From assembly GCA_044227925.1 (NCBI GenBank), contig JBGAVW010000013.1, forward strand, positions 22,922 through 86,921: 64,000 bases of DNA, in the 5' to 3' direction. Under the pieces are notes generated by a model. That model had not been told where the DNA came from, ran no database searches, and saw only the letters and a program-made list of their open reading frames with translations. Below, one piece after another: positions 45,961-54,306 of this stretch. Source of the DNA: JADJLQ01 sp044227925 (GTDB lineage Bacteria; Bacteroidota; Bacteroidia; Chitinophagales; Saprospiraceae). A program made the position numbers and the translations under genes. The stretch's first letter is position 1, and each line of letters opens with the position of its first letter.

Positions 45961-45966
45961 GAAGGC

Positions 45967-45998
45967 TTGACTTTAGCCCCGATCTTTTATTATACTTG
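45967..45998 (+). promoter_or_regulatory. Promoter of the BlaI-M56 operon
   Basis: TTG at 45967-45969, then 21 bases, then TATACTTG at 45991-45998, one base away from TAnnTTTG. It lies exactly between the two operators, so repressor binding would block polymerase. Confidence 0.65.
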
Positions 45999-46001
45999 CA
46001 G

Positions 46002-46017
46002 TACGAAAATATTCGTA
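46002..46017. promoter_or_regulatory. BlaI-type operator 2
   Basis: TACGAAAATATTCGTA repeats the same dyad as operator 1 with one spacer base changed. It begins four bases after the -7 box and should cover the transcription start, 20 bases before the BlaI ATG. Confidence 0.82.
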
Positions 46018-46037
46018 TAGTATAAATTAAGACCAGG

Positions 46038-46448
46038 ATGAAAAACATTAAACCTACAGACAGTGAACTCGAAATACTCCAATTATTGTGGCAACATGGT
46101 CCTTTATCTGTCCGAACCATAAATGAGATGTTGAATGAATTGAGTGGCAATAATTCCATAGGATATACCACTACCCTTAAGATAATGCAGATCATGTACG
46201 AAAAAGGCATTCTCAAAAGAAATACGGACCAGCGAAGTCATATATACGAAGCGGCTTTAAAAGAAAATGAGACCCAGCAAAACCTGCTCAGTGAGTTTCT
46301 GGATGCCACCTACAGAGGCTCTGCTTCCACGCTGGTAATGCAAGCCTTGGGAAACCACAAAGCAAGTGATGCAGAATTGCAAATGATAAAGAATTTTATT
46401 AAAGATCTTGAATCGAATACCCGCAGTACTGTAAAAAATAAAAAATAA
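46038..46448 (+). CDS. BlaI/MecI/CopY family transcriptional repressor
   Basis: A 136-residue protein. The N-terminal winged helix has PTDSELEILQLLWQHGPLSV, then NSIGYTTTLKIMQIMYEKGIL and the wing RNTDQRSHIYEA. The C-terminal helices (about 85-130) serve dimerisation and are the usual cleavage target of the partner protease. It should bind the two TACGAA-type dyads just upstream and repress its own operon. The M56 peptidase gene starts 25 bases downstream. No beta-lactamase is near, so the induced function is probably the operon itself or distant genes. Confidence 0.93.
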   Translation: MKNIKPTDSELEILQLLWQHGPLSVRTINEMLNELSGNNSIGYTTTLKIMQIMYEKGILKRNTDQRSHIYEAALKENETQQNLLSEFLDATYRGSASTLVMQALGNHKASDAELQMIKNFIKDLESNTRSTVKNKK

Positions 46449-46473
46449 ATATCAATACATTAATCCTGATGCT

Positions 46474-48702
46474 ATGCAAAATTTAATACAGATCGACAGA
46501 CAATCATTGCTTACAGCCTGGACATGGGCGATGGCACATACCCTTTGGATCGGATTGGTACTGGCATTTATTTTTTATGCTTTTCTGCACCATTTTTCTT
46601 CCACCAACTCCAAAATAAAATATAGAATAGGATTGGGATTACTGGCTTTGTTGCCGGTGTCCTCATTCATTGCATTTTTATCTTATTTACCATCTTCTGA
46701 AAACAGTACCTCTGTCATTACCTATTTTAGTACTAACACTGCTGCATTTTCAACTCCGGAGCAACTGACTGTCAAGCCCGCTTTTTCATCCTATATCTAT
46801 AAATATTCTGATTCCTTGTTTTTAATTTGGGTGATTGGCATTGTTATTTTAAGCATCCGTATGCTGTGGAGCTATGTGCAGGTTCAAAAATTAAAAGCCA
46901 ATGCAGTCGATATTGAACACGGTCATTTGAAATCGTTGTTTGATTCTATATATAAAAAATCAATGATAAAAAAATCAGTCAGGCTGGTCAGTAGCCAGCG
47001 GATAGATATTCCATCAACTGTAGGTCATATTAACCCCATCATCGTATTGCCCATTAGCATCATTAATCAGCTCACTATCGAAGAGACCTATGCCGTCATA
47101 GCCCATGAAATAGCACACATTATGCGTACAGATTATCTGTTTAATTTGATGATCTCCTGCATAGAAGTAGTGTATTTCTTTCATCCATCCGTGTGGTGGT
47201 TTTCTGCCACACTCAGATCGCTCCGGGAACAATGTTGTGATGATATCGCTATCCAATTGGGTGCTGAAAAAATGGCACTCAGCAAAGCATTGGTCCAACT
47301 GGAAGAACAAACGCATACGCCGCTATTGGCTATGGCATTCTCACATAAACATCAATTATTAAATCGTATTCAAAGATTATTCAATCCAACTATGAAAAAT
47401 GAATTCAACATCGGTCGTAGCCAGGCACCTATACTATTGGGATCGCTGGCTTTACTATTGGCTTTTTCCAAGCCCATTGCAAATACGGTACAAGCAAACA
47501 CAGTGCCTCTGCTTCACGCCTTTTTATGGGAAGAAAAACCGGTAGCCGATACAACCAAACCGAAATCAAAAATTGAAAAAATTACCAAAGACAATGGCAA
47601 AGAAAAACTTGAGCTCAAACTAAAAGATAAAAAAATAGATGAATTGAAAGTTAATGATAAAGTGATACCGCCATCCGAATACAGTAAATATGCTGAAAAA
47701 ACAGAAGAACTTCAAAAGGAATTAAAAGAAATAGAAAGTCCGGAAGGGCGGGCCAGGGTAAAAGTATATAGTGATATGGATGCTGACTTATCAGACCATG
47801 AAGACCATTATATCATCTCTACTCCCGGCGACCGGGATCGGGTAATCCTGGCACCTAAATCAAAAACCAAAGACGGTGCAAAAGCCAGAGTCTATGTCAG
47901 TCCTGGCCATGGCAGTGCAGCTCCGTTTGTATATCATGGCAATGGTGGTAACTATGCATACATCTATGGTGGAGGAAAATCCGGTAGTAGGTCATGGGCG
48001 GGATCGGCACGAAATGGTGATGATATAAAATGGACCATAGAAGGTGACTCAAGTAATATCACAATAGATGGAGATAGGATCATCATTAAAAATGAAAAAG
48101 GAGATGTGATAGTAGATATGGATGGGGATCATCGATCCTGGAATTTGATCAGGCCTGGTAAACTTTGGTTCCCGGGAGATGCTTTCGAAAACAGAGAACT
48201 CTTTAACCATTTTCCTGATGATTTAAAATGGAAATTGGAAAAAGAATTAAAAATGAAACAAGGTGACCTTTTAAAACTTAATGGTGAATTGCAGGAACAA
48301 GTTCAACGAGAGTTGCATGATCGTTTGCGGGACGGACAAAAAATGCATAAAGAACTGTGGGAAGAAAAAAGCAAAGGATTACAAAAACTATTTAATGAAA
48401 AAGGCGTCTATAGGTTGGGTGACGCATGGGGTGATGCATGGGATGATGACAGGATGCATTGGTCTAATGGCAAAAACAACCTGAATCAAGCCATTCAAAA
48501 CAAAATCATAAAAGATGGAATAGTAAAAGAAGGAGAAACATATGATTTTAAAATAGATGATAATAGCCTGAAAATAAATGGCAAGAAGCAAAATGAAACT
48601 TCTTATAATGAATTTAAATCACTGATCAAAGATTATACCGGTATAGAAATGAAGAATAACTCATTCTTTTCATTTAACGGAATAGCCAAATCAGATAAAT
48701 AA
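46474..48702 (+). CDS. M56 (BlaR1-type) membrane metallopeptidase with a long extra C-terminal region
   Basis: A 742-residue membrane protein. Hydrophobic segments lie at about 20-40, 50-72, 113-133, 222-240 and 308-330. The zinc site is HEIAH (211-215), followed by REQCCDDIA with Glu252 and Asp256, as in BlaR1/M56. Residues beyond about 340 should be periplasmic and are not a penicillin-binding domain: there is a Lys/Glu-rich part, a Gly/Ser/Tyr stretch (YHGNGGNYAYIYGGGKSGS), and Asp/Lys-rich segments (IDGDRIIIKNEKGDVIVDMDGD). The likely role is to sense a periplasmic signal and cleave the BlaI repressor. It sits in one operon with BlaI and a PDZ protein. Confidence 0.9.
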   Translation: MQNLIQIDRQSLLTAWTWAMAHTLWIGLVLAFIFYAFLHHFSSTNSKIKYRIGLGLLALLPVSSFIAFLSYLPSSENSTSVITYFSTNTAAFSTPEQLTVKPAFSSYIYKYSDSLFLIWVIGIVILSIRMLWSYVQVQKLKANAVDIEHGHLKSLFDSIYKKSMIKKSVRLVSSQRIDIPSTVGHINPIIVLPISIINQLTIEETYAVIAHEIAHIMRTDYLFNLMISCIEVVYFFHPSVWWFSATLRSLREQCCDDIAIQLGAEKMALSKALVQLEEQTHTPLLAMAFSHKHQLLNRIQRLFNPTMKNEFNIGRSQAPILLGSLALLLAFSKPIANTVQANTVPLLHAFLWEEKPVADTTKPKSKIEKITKDNGKEKLELKLKDKKIDELKVNDKVIPPSEYSKYAEKTEELQKELKEIESPEGRARVKVYSDMDADLSDHEDHYIISTPGDRDRVILAPKSKTKDGAKARVYVSPGHGSAAPFVYHGNGGNYAYIYGGGKSGSRSWAGSARNGDDIKWTIEGDSSNITIDGDRIIIKNEKGDVIVDMDGDHRSWNLIRPGKLWFPGDAFENRELFNHFPDDLKWKLEKELKMKQGDLLKLNGELQEQVQRELHDRLRDGQKMHKELWEEKSKGLQKLFNEKGVYRLGDAWGDAWDDDRMHWSNGKNNLNQAIQNKIIKDGIVKEGETYDFKIDDNSLKINGKKQNETSYNEFKSLIKDYTGIEMKNNSFFSFNGIAKSDK

Positions 48703-48723
48703 GCGAAATAGCTGGTAAACGTA

Positions 48724-48731
48724 TATTTTTG
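48724..48731 (+). promoter_or_regulatory. Putative -7 box TATTTTTG before the PDZ gene
   Basis: TATTTTTG matches TAnnTTTG and lies 19 bases before the ATG at 48751, so the PDZ gene may also be transcribed on its own. No clear -33 TTG is seen. Confidence 0.45.
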
Positions 48732-48750
48732 CAATCCAATAATTAATAAA

Positions 48751-49470
48751 ATGAAAAAAATAAATCTGCTACTCCTTTTCCTCAGCACGATCAGTCTAAT
48801 ACATGCTCAGGTTAAAAGCTCAACCAGTAAACAAAAAAAATCCGTTACTATTGAAAAATATACGGATAAAGATGGTAATGAAGTGATAGAGAAAAAAGTG
48901 CTGGAAGGTGATGCTGTGAAAAAAGAAAGCGAAGAAAAAACGGGTCGCTCAGTAAAAATATATGCAGACAGTATGGGTAAGGGCACCAAAATCATCATAG
49001 ACGAAAATATTAAAATCATGGATGATGATGAAAATGAAGATGAAGATGATGCTCAAACCAGGTTTAGATCAAGATCAGGGTTCACTGACCGAACAGTGAC
49101 GATCAAAAAAAATGCAGATGGAAGTGTCGAAATAAAAGAACAATCAGGCAGCGATATCTCAGGAATGGTGAATATGCGTGTCGATAGCGCAGAAGCTAAA
49201 AAGCCCAGTCTGGGTATATCCCTGGATGAAGATATGCGTATCACTAAAGTGTTGGAAAATGGTGCTGCTGAATCAGGTGGATTAGAAAGAAACGATGTAA
49301 TTACCCATTTTGATGGAACATTCATTGAAGATTATGATCATTTAAAATCTATGATATCAGGAAAGAAAGTAGGCGACAAAATAATACTTACCTATTTACG
49401 CGACAGAAAAGAAATGAAAGCAACCCTGACATTAAAAGGTGGAGCTACACGAGTATATTTTAACAGATAA
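48751..49470 (+). CDS. Exported PDZ-domain protein of the BlaI-M56 operon
   Basis: A 239-residue protein with signal peptide MKKINLLLLFLSTISLIHAQ. Residues about 20-145 are highly charged, with repeated KKS, EKK and DDDENEDEDD tracts. Residues about 150-235 form a PDZ domain: LGISLDEDMRITKVLENGAA, GGLERNDVITHFDGTFIEDY, GKKVGDKIILTYLRD. There is no protease domain. PDZ domains bind protein C-termini. It lies 48 bases after the M56 gene, so it may deliver a periplasmic ligand to the M56 sensor or be regulated with it. Confidence 0.85.
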   Translation: MKKINLLLLFLSTISLIHAQVKSSTSKQKKSVTIEKYTDKDGNEVIEKKVLEGDAVKKESEEKTGRSVKIYADSMGKGTKIIIDENIKIMDDDENEDEDDAQTRFRSRSGFTDRTVTIKKNADGSVEIKEQSGSDISGMVNMRVDSAEAKKPSLGISLDEDMRITKVLENGAAESGGLERNDVITHFDGTFIEDYDHLKSMISGKKVGDKIILTYLRDRKEMKATLTLKGGATRVYFNR

Positions 49471-49772
49471 GCTTATACAATTCTTTAGAAAGAGTTAAAA
49501 ACAAAGGCTGGCATGTTAAAGTAATGCTATATGCAACCTTTGTATTTTATTTTGCATCATTATTATTAATACCTGTCCCCAAAGCGTATTCCAAATTATT
49601 CCTTACTCTAATTACTCTAAATGAATTTGATCATTCCTGATTGTCATGAATGAAAATCAAATTTTACTCTGATTTATACACCCGGAGAATCCATACTTAT
49701 CATGTGTAATTGGATAAGCTGATATAGTATTGCCCTTATCGATTCTTTTGGATTTAGTGAGTCTTTTCATAT
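49471..49772. other. Intergenic region between convergent genes
   Basis: About 300 A/T-rich bases between the PDZ gene and the terminator at 49773. No protein-coding frame is convincing. A short transcript ending at that terminator is possible but unproven. Confidence 0.5.
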
Positions 49773-49814
49773 ACCCCGATTACATGACTAAAGAGTTGTG
49801 ACCGGGGTTTTTTT
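49773..49814 (+). terminator. Rho-independent terminator on the plus strand
   Basis: ACCCCG (49773-49778) pairs with CGGGGT (49803-49808) around a 24-base loop, followed by seven T residues (49808-49814). It lies about 300 bases after the PDZ gene stop and its T-run overlaps the end of the convergent gene. Confidence 0.7.
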
Positions 49815-51753
49815 ATTGTTTAATCAATTTTATCCGGTGCAATAGCAGCGATTTCATCTTGTTATCTGATTTTAATCGGATGGTTATTGTTTTATTATCC
49901 GTGCCCAGATCGAGTATTCCAATATTTAATTTAGGATCCCTGATTTCGGATTCACTGTATGAACTGTACCAGGGAGAAATACGGGATTGCCTTTGCCAAA
50001 TGGAAAAATCAGCACCTGTATTTTCTTTTTGAATATCAAAGATAACCTGGTATTTACCTGCAGGTACATCTTTTAAGGAAATTCTAAGCCAACTGTCTTT
50101 ATCAGTACTGTATTTATAACTTTCTCCGCCGGTACCGTATTTCCAAAAGGTATGGACTGTCATATTTCCAAAGTTAGTATACTCTATCAGCTGGGGATAG
50201 ATCACCAGAGTATCCGGTATATAAACTTTAGATAGTTCCGAAGCTGGTACGCTTTGATGTACGGGAGCCTTATCTGAATAATATATTGCCAGTGAAGTAT
50301 AGTTTACCGGGAATTCATTACCCATAGGCCCATGCTCAATGGAATGATGTATGTTTTTAGTAAAGCTGAGTTTGTCAGCTAAATAAAATCGATAACCTCC
50401 TGTACGACAAAATAGCAGAGAATAATCCAGTGCTCCATGCAATGGCAAAGACATGGCCTGATCCCATCTATCCATCATAGCATACCATCCACCATTAAAA
50501 TAGTCTTCTGATCCGGTACCATGTAATCGCAACTGTCCATCCAATACAGTAGAATCATCTCCTTCAAAAAAATAGGTCATTCCTGCCAAAAGTCCCTGGG
50601 ATTGAAGCAGGGTTCCTATTAAATGTCCTTTTCCCACATGATCCAAAAAAACATGTGGTTTGCCTGCATCTGATTTTGGTTTACTATTCCAATGGGTATA
50701 CAGCTTGCCTTCTTTTATAGCTTCCCTTTTTTGAGAAGTGTAATAGACTGTGATTTTTATGTCTATTGGTTTTGTACCGGGATTAGTTGAAGATCTATAC
50801 ACAAGCTCTACAGAAGCTGATTTATCAAAAGGCATGGGAATGTATGAATAACATTTTGTTCCATCTGCTCCTAATATCAGGCTTTGCATTCTTTTTTGAC
50901 CAAAAGCATATCCAAAAAAATCAGCCACGGGGCAATAGATAGCCGGTACTTTTTCATCATCCCAGGTGATTTTGATATCCAGATCTTTAAATAAGGATTC
51001 GAATGCTGACGATGGCGTAATTTCTATCCCAATTATCCTGCCCGGCTGGTTTAGTTTGGTGACGGTATAGCTTTTACCTGATACTAAGTTTAATACCCTG
51101 TCTATTCTTTGAAATGGAAATGAAAAATATTTTTTTACCGATTTTCCGGGCTGTGACCAGGTAGTGCTGATCTCTGCCATTAATTTCTTTTCTCTATCAC
51201 TGAATACAGGTGAAAATGATTCCACCACGGTACCCGGTACAAACATTTTATATTGTATCTGGTGAAATTGAGTTTTTTTAGCTCGCAATATAATTTTACA
51301 ACTTTGTGCAAATGGAATGGGAATATAAGAATAGAATCCGCCCAGTTGATTTCCACATAACGGTTGTACAAATGGAAATACTTCGCCTGAAAACAGATCA
51401 CGGTATGAAATAGAAAATCGTATTTTATTTTCATTGTCTATATAAAAGTCCAGTGTGTCATCTGTAGGAGTAGGTGTCCAGATCCTGTTGATTACACCAG
51501 GTCCGTGCTGATCAAATAAGACCAGGGTGCTATCTGCATTCCGTTTAATAAATGAGTACTTACCACTGAACCCATCATCGTTACCTCCTGTGGTGTCATA
51601 GGATGAGATCTGAGCAGTATATTCAGCACCGGAGTATGCAGGCAATAAAGAAATATCGGATAGCAATTTGAGCTCTGAATAAACGGAGTGCTGTGCTTCA
51701 CTGAAACGAAATATAAAAATCGATACAATATATAGTAGAGGTTTTAGCTTCAT
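49813..51753 (-). CDS. DUF2961 / GH172-type secreted glycoside hydrolase
   Basis: A 646-residue protein with signal peptide MKLKPLLYIVSIFIFRFSEAQ. The DUF2961 region (about 60-460) has DQHGPGVINRIWTPTPTDD, YRDLFSGEVFPFVQPLCG, and GSEDYFNGGWYAMMD, which carries a candidate acidic catalytic residue. Further on come HHSIEHGPMGNEFPVNYTS and a C-terminal beta domain (about 520-646) with a WLRISLKDVPAGKYQVIFDIQ segment in two parts. Family GH172 enzymes act on alpha-D-fructofuranosides and alpha-D-arabinofuranosides. The specific substrate here is unknown. Confidence 0.88.
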   Translation of the reverse strand: MKLKPLLYIVSIFIFRFSEAQHSVYSELKLLSDISLLPAYSGAEYTAQISSYDTTGGNDDGFSGKYSFIKRNADSTLVLFDQHGPGVINRIWTPTPTDDTLDFYIDNENKIRFSISYRDLFSGEVFPFVQPLCGNQLGGFYSYIPIPFAQSCKIILRAKKTQFHQIQYKMFVPGTVVESFSPVFSDREKKLMAEISTTWSQPGKSVKKYFSFPFQRIDRVLNLVSGKSYTVTKLNQPGRIIGIEITPSSAFESLFKDLDIKITWDDEKVPAIYCPVADFFGYAFGQKRMQSLILGADGTKCYSYIPMPFDKSASVELVYRSSTNPGTKPIDIKITVYYTSQKREAIKEGKLYTHWNSKPKSDAGKPHVFLDHVGKGHLIGTLLQSQGLLAGMTYFFEGDDSTVLDGQLRLHGTGSEDYFNGGWYAMMDRWDQAMSLPLHGALDYSLLFCRTGGYRFYLADKLSFTKNIHHSIEHGPMGNEFPVNYTSLAIYYSDKAPVHQSVPASELSKVYIPDTLVIYPQLIEYTNFGNMTVHTFWKYGTGGESYKYSTDKDSWLRISLKDVPAGKYQVIFDIQKENTGADFSIWQRQSRISPWYSSYSESEIRDPKLNIGILDLGTDNKTITIRLKSDNKMKSLLLHRIKLIKQ

Positions 51754-52060
51754 GACTTTAATTTAATAAATAATCCGGTATTCTTACCGCAAGATGCCAA
51801 TAGGGTACGACAAATTGCACATCAGTAATTATTTTCTCCCTTTAGGGTGAAGGGTAGTACGACGAATTTTGTGCAATTTGTCGTAGGCTCCAGCGAACAG
51901 GGTTGAATATCAGGATGCCTGAATAATAATTGGTCGAAATAAAGTCAGTATCATTAGTCCCGATGCTTCCCAATGGGGATATCATTTTTACAACCTTTCG
52001 ATGCTCTGATGGTAACAGCATGAAGTAGGTGGGGCAAATTAAAATGTACTTTTTCTCTTC
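51754..52060. other. Intergenic region with an 80-bp element
   Basis: The gap between two minus-strand genes holds copy 2 of the 80-bp inverted-repeat element (51806-51885). The remaining sequence shows no gene or clear signal. Confidence 0.6.
51806..51885. repeat. 80-bp element with 15-bp perfect terminal inverted repeats, copy 2
   Basis: The ends are TACGACAAATTGCAC (51806-51820) and GTGCAATTTGTCGTA (51871-51885), a perfect 15-base inverted repeat. The interior carries CCCTTTAGGGTGAAGGG. The same element, in reverse orientation and of the same length but more diverged, occurs at 24002-24081. Confidence 0.88.
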
Positions 52061-52903
52061 CTATTTCCCTTTACAACTATTCAATATTTTTTGCAGAAAT
52101 ATTATATAAGCGGGATCATTATCTCTTTTTGCAAGTACAAGTCCTTCATTGGCATCACTTATAGCTAAATCGCATTTGCCTAATTTTGCAGCTATCTTAC
52201 CTCTCAGGTTATAAGTCCAATATTGTTTATCTGCAGCCAGTACTTTATCAGCCCAGACAAATGCTTGATTTAAATCGATGTTTTTGTCATAATAATATTC
52301 TGCTGCACTGTAATACGTATCATTTGAGGCATTTGCGGCACCGGTCTTTTCTTTGATCTGGGCCAGGATCTGTTCGTGAGGGTCATGTACCAGTTTGAAT
52401 TTTACCATGCTGTTTTCCCATTTAATAAATACATGGGCAGAGGTTTCATTAAAATCAGTAAAGCCCATAGTAAAATACTCTTCTTTAGTCAACAATTTTT
52501 GTGATTTAACCGTAAATCGTAACAGATCTTCTGACTCCTTATATTCGAAAGTGCCAAACTGATTCGGATTTTTGGAGATGATGATGGTCCAGGAATTTAA
52601 ATTAGGTATGGTGGCGATCCCGTACGTACCGGCAGCCAATGCATGACCTTCGATGGTAATATCTTTGTCAACAATTATATTAGGCAATTTATTAGCACCT
52701 GTGCGCCAGATTTTACCATACGGAATCAGGCTGGAACCGATCATTTTACGACCTTTGAGTGCAGGCCTGCTGTATTCAAGAGTTATATTGGCAAGACCCA
52801 CTGCTTGTTTTACAGATGCACCCGGGCTGGCAGCAGGAAGGTCTACCTGGCTTTGGATAAATAATGGCAGTACAATTAATAATGATAGTATAGAAAATTT
52901 CAT
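52061..52903 (-). CDS. DUF2911 family exported protein
   Basis: From the ATG at 52903 the protein has 280 residues with signal peptide MKFSILSLLIVLPLFIQSQ; the upstream ATG at 52927 falls inside the promoter box. The DUF2911 core (about 25-175) shows GLANITLEYSRPALKGRKMIG, PYGKIWRTGANKLPNI, LAAGTYGIATIPN and WTIIISKNPNQFGTFEY. The C-terminal part (about 190-280) is helical and TPR-like (AFVWADKVLAADKQYWTY, LGKCDLAISDANEGL). Function unknown; periplasmic. A well-formed promoter lies directly upstream. Confidence 0.88.
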   Translation of the reverse strand: MKFSILSLLIVLPLFIQSQVDLPAASPGASVKQAVGLANITLEYSRPALKGRKMIGSSLIPYGKIWRTGANKLPNIIVDKDITIEGHALAAGTYGIATIPNLNSWTIIISKNPNQFGTFEYKESEDLLRFTVKSQKLLTKEEYFTMGFTDFNETSAHVFIKWENSMVKFKLVHDPHEQILAQIKEKTGAANASNDTYYSAAEYYYDKNIDLNQAFVWADKVLAADKQYWTYNLRGKIAAKLGKCDLAISDANEGLVLAKRDNDPAYIIFLQKILNSCKGK

Positions 52904-52924
52904 TGGTGAATATTTTAAAAAATG

Positions 52925-52953
52925 CAAAAATAAGATGTATTAATTGTTTGCAA
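52925..52953 (-). promoter_or_regulatory. Promoter of the DUF2911 gene
   Basis: On the minus strand TTG (52953-52951), 18 bases, then TATTTTTG (52932-52925) closely fit the Bacteroidota sigma consensus TTG-N18 to 21-TAnnTTTG. The start should fall near 52919, about 15 bases before the ATG at 52903. Confidence 0.65.
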
Positions 52954-52979
52954 GAAAAATTTATTTTAAATCAATATAT

Positions 52980-53522
52980 ATGGAAAAATACTTGACTCAA
53001 CTAATACAAGACATTGAAAATGTCATCTTGAGCAGATGGAATACGGAGCCACCCAATACCTTTCGTATGGGTATGATGAATCATTGGCAAGATCCTCCAC
53101 CGGGATATACGGGTAAACCATTCGGGTACGAAACGGAAGAAAATGAAAGCGGCTCATCGACACACTTTGAAGAAACTTTAAAAGAATTAGAAAACTATAT
53201 CAATCCCAATAAGTCCATTGCACGCCTGCCTTTTATAGAGTTTACTGAATTGACCATAGACCAGTTTCCAAATTCAGAATTATGTACTGATGATCAATTA
53301 GAAAAGCTTGTCATTGCTATCAGTCGATTATTGACTAGTTATAATTTTATGGTTCCATCCGGTAAATTGCCCGCGCGATTGATTTATCCCAAATTAGTGG
53401 ATATATTAAATAAACCGTGTTCAATTACCCGTAATGGATTTATCGGAATAGAATTTTGCCATTTTGATCCTGATGATTGCCCTTTTGGCGGAGAAAATTG
53501 CGAGTGTAAGGATAAGTGGTAA
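52980..53522 (+). CDS. Hypothetical protein with Cys-rich tail
   Basis: A 180-residue cytosolic protein starting at the ATG at 52980 (MEKYLTQLIQDIENVIL); an earlier start at 52944 would lie inside the divergent promoter region. It begins with helices, has NEPPNTF- and PPPGYTGKPFGYET-like middle segments, and ends with an unusual motif CHFDPDDCPFGGENCECK, four cysteines and one histidine that may bind metal. No family is recognised. It is divergent from the DUF2911 gene and convergent with the next lipoprotein gene. Confidence 0.75.
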   Translation: MEKYLTQLIQDIENVILSRWNTEPPNTFRMGMMNHWQDPPPGYTGKPFGYETEENESGSSTHFEETLKELENYINPNKSIARLPFIEFTELTIDQFPNSELCTDDQLEKLVIAISRLLTSYNFMVPSGKLPARLIYPKLVDILNKPCSITRNGFIGIEFCHFDPDDCPFGGENCECKDKW

Positions 53523-53623
53523 ATCAGCTTTGCAGTACCGTGCACAATTAATCGCAATGTGCATGCATATTGTTTTTACACATAAAAAAGTCTGCAATTC
53601 ACCTATCGTAATATCAAGCTTTA

Positions 53624-54217
53624 CTAATCTCCATTTTGTCCCATATCGCATTCTATCTTACTGATCAGCCACTTGCCATTTATTCTATGACATTGAATGT
53701 TTCTTTCATCATTTCGAATCGAATCTAAAATCAATAGTTTAACAGAGGCACTGTCTGATTGATTGTACACTATTTTGATGGGTCCCGAGGTCCATTTATT
53801 TATTTCCCAGTCCTGTGCACAAAAATATTTATCTGCATCGAGGCATGAGGGTACTTCTGCCTTATTTTCGTGTTGCCAGTATTTTTCGCATTCTTTGTAA
53901 AAAGCAATATCACCTTGTATGAAAACATCGCTTACGAAGCCCGATTCTTTTATATAGGCAAGATAGGCCATTAGTTTGGTCGTATCCAATTTTAGGTATT
54001 TTCCCTGATTATTTACAAAATCGATGGTATGTGTGGTATCATAGGTTTCTTTGTCATACCACTGATAAAACTGATGTATAAGGTCAGCCAGTAATGTAGA
54101 ATCATTGGCTGTGGTATTGACTCCTGCCACCTGCGTCAACGGATGGGTCTGGCTTTGTTCATTTTTACAAAAGATAAAATGAAATACTATAAAAGCAATA
54201 ATAAAGATCCTGTACAT
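53624..54217 (-). CDS. Lipoprotein, possibly DUF3828
   Basis: A 197-residue protein with a lipoprotein-like signal ending FHFIFC (Cys17). It shows LIHQFYQWYDKETYD near residue 45, then a helical part with LDADKYFCAQDW, and a closing strand block RNIQCHRINGKWLISKIEC. This pattern resembles the DUF3828 family, but the assignment is tentative. Function unknown; it lies 89 bases downstream of the HtrA-like gene on the same strand. Confidence 0.8.
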   Translation of the reverse strand: MYRIFIIAFIVFHFIFCKNEQSQTHPLTQVAGVNTTANDSTLLADLIHQFYQWYDKETYDTTHTIDFVNNQGKYLKLDTTKLMAYLAYIKESGFVSDVFIQGDIAFYKECEKYWQHENKAEVPSCLDADKYFCAQDWEINKWTSGPIKIVYNQSDSASVKLLILDSIRNDERNIQCHRINGKWLISKIECDMGQNGD

Positions 54218-54306
54218 AGGATTACAAAATAGGAATTAAATCCTGGAATTTAAAAATGTAATGATAAATACGATCTCGGGCTTTTTACAACACTGTGGTT
54301 ATTACC

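Noticed and set aside
45938..46216. A 92-codon minus-strand frame over the BlaI operators
   Set aside because: It covers the promoter and the start of the BlaI gene in antisense and looks like a shadow.
47014..47316. A 100-codon minus-strand frame inside the M56 gene
   Set aside because: It mirrors the HEIAH zinc-site region; there is no independent support.
46038..48702. Beta-lactam resistance operon (blaI-blaR1)
   Set aside because: The M56 protein has no penicillin-binding domain and no beta-lactamase gene is near.
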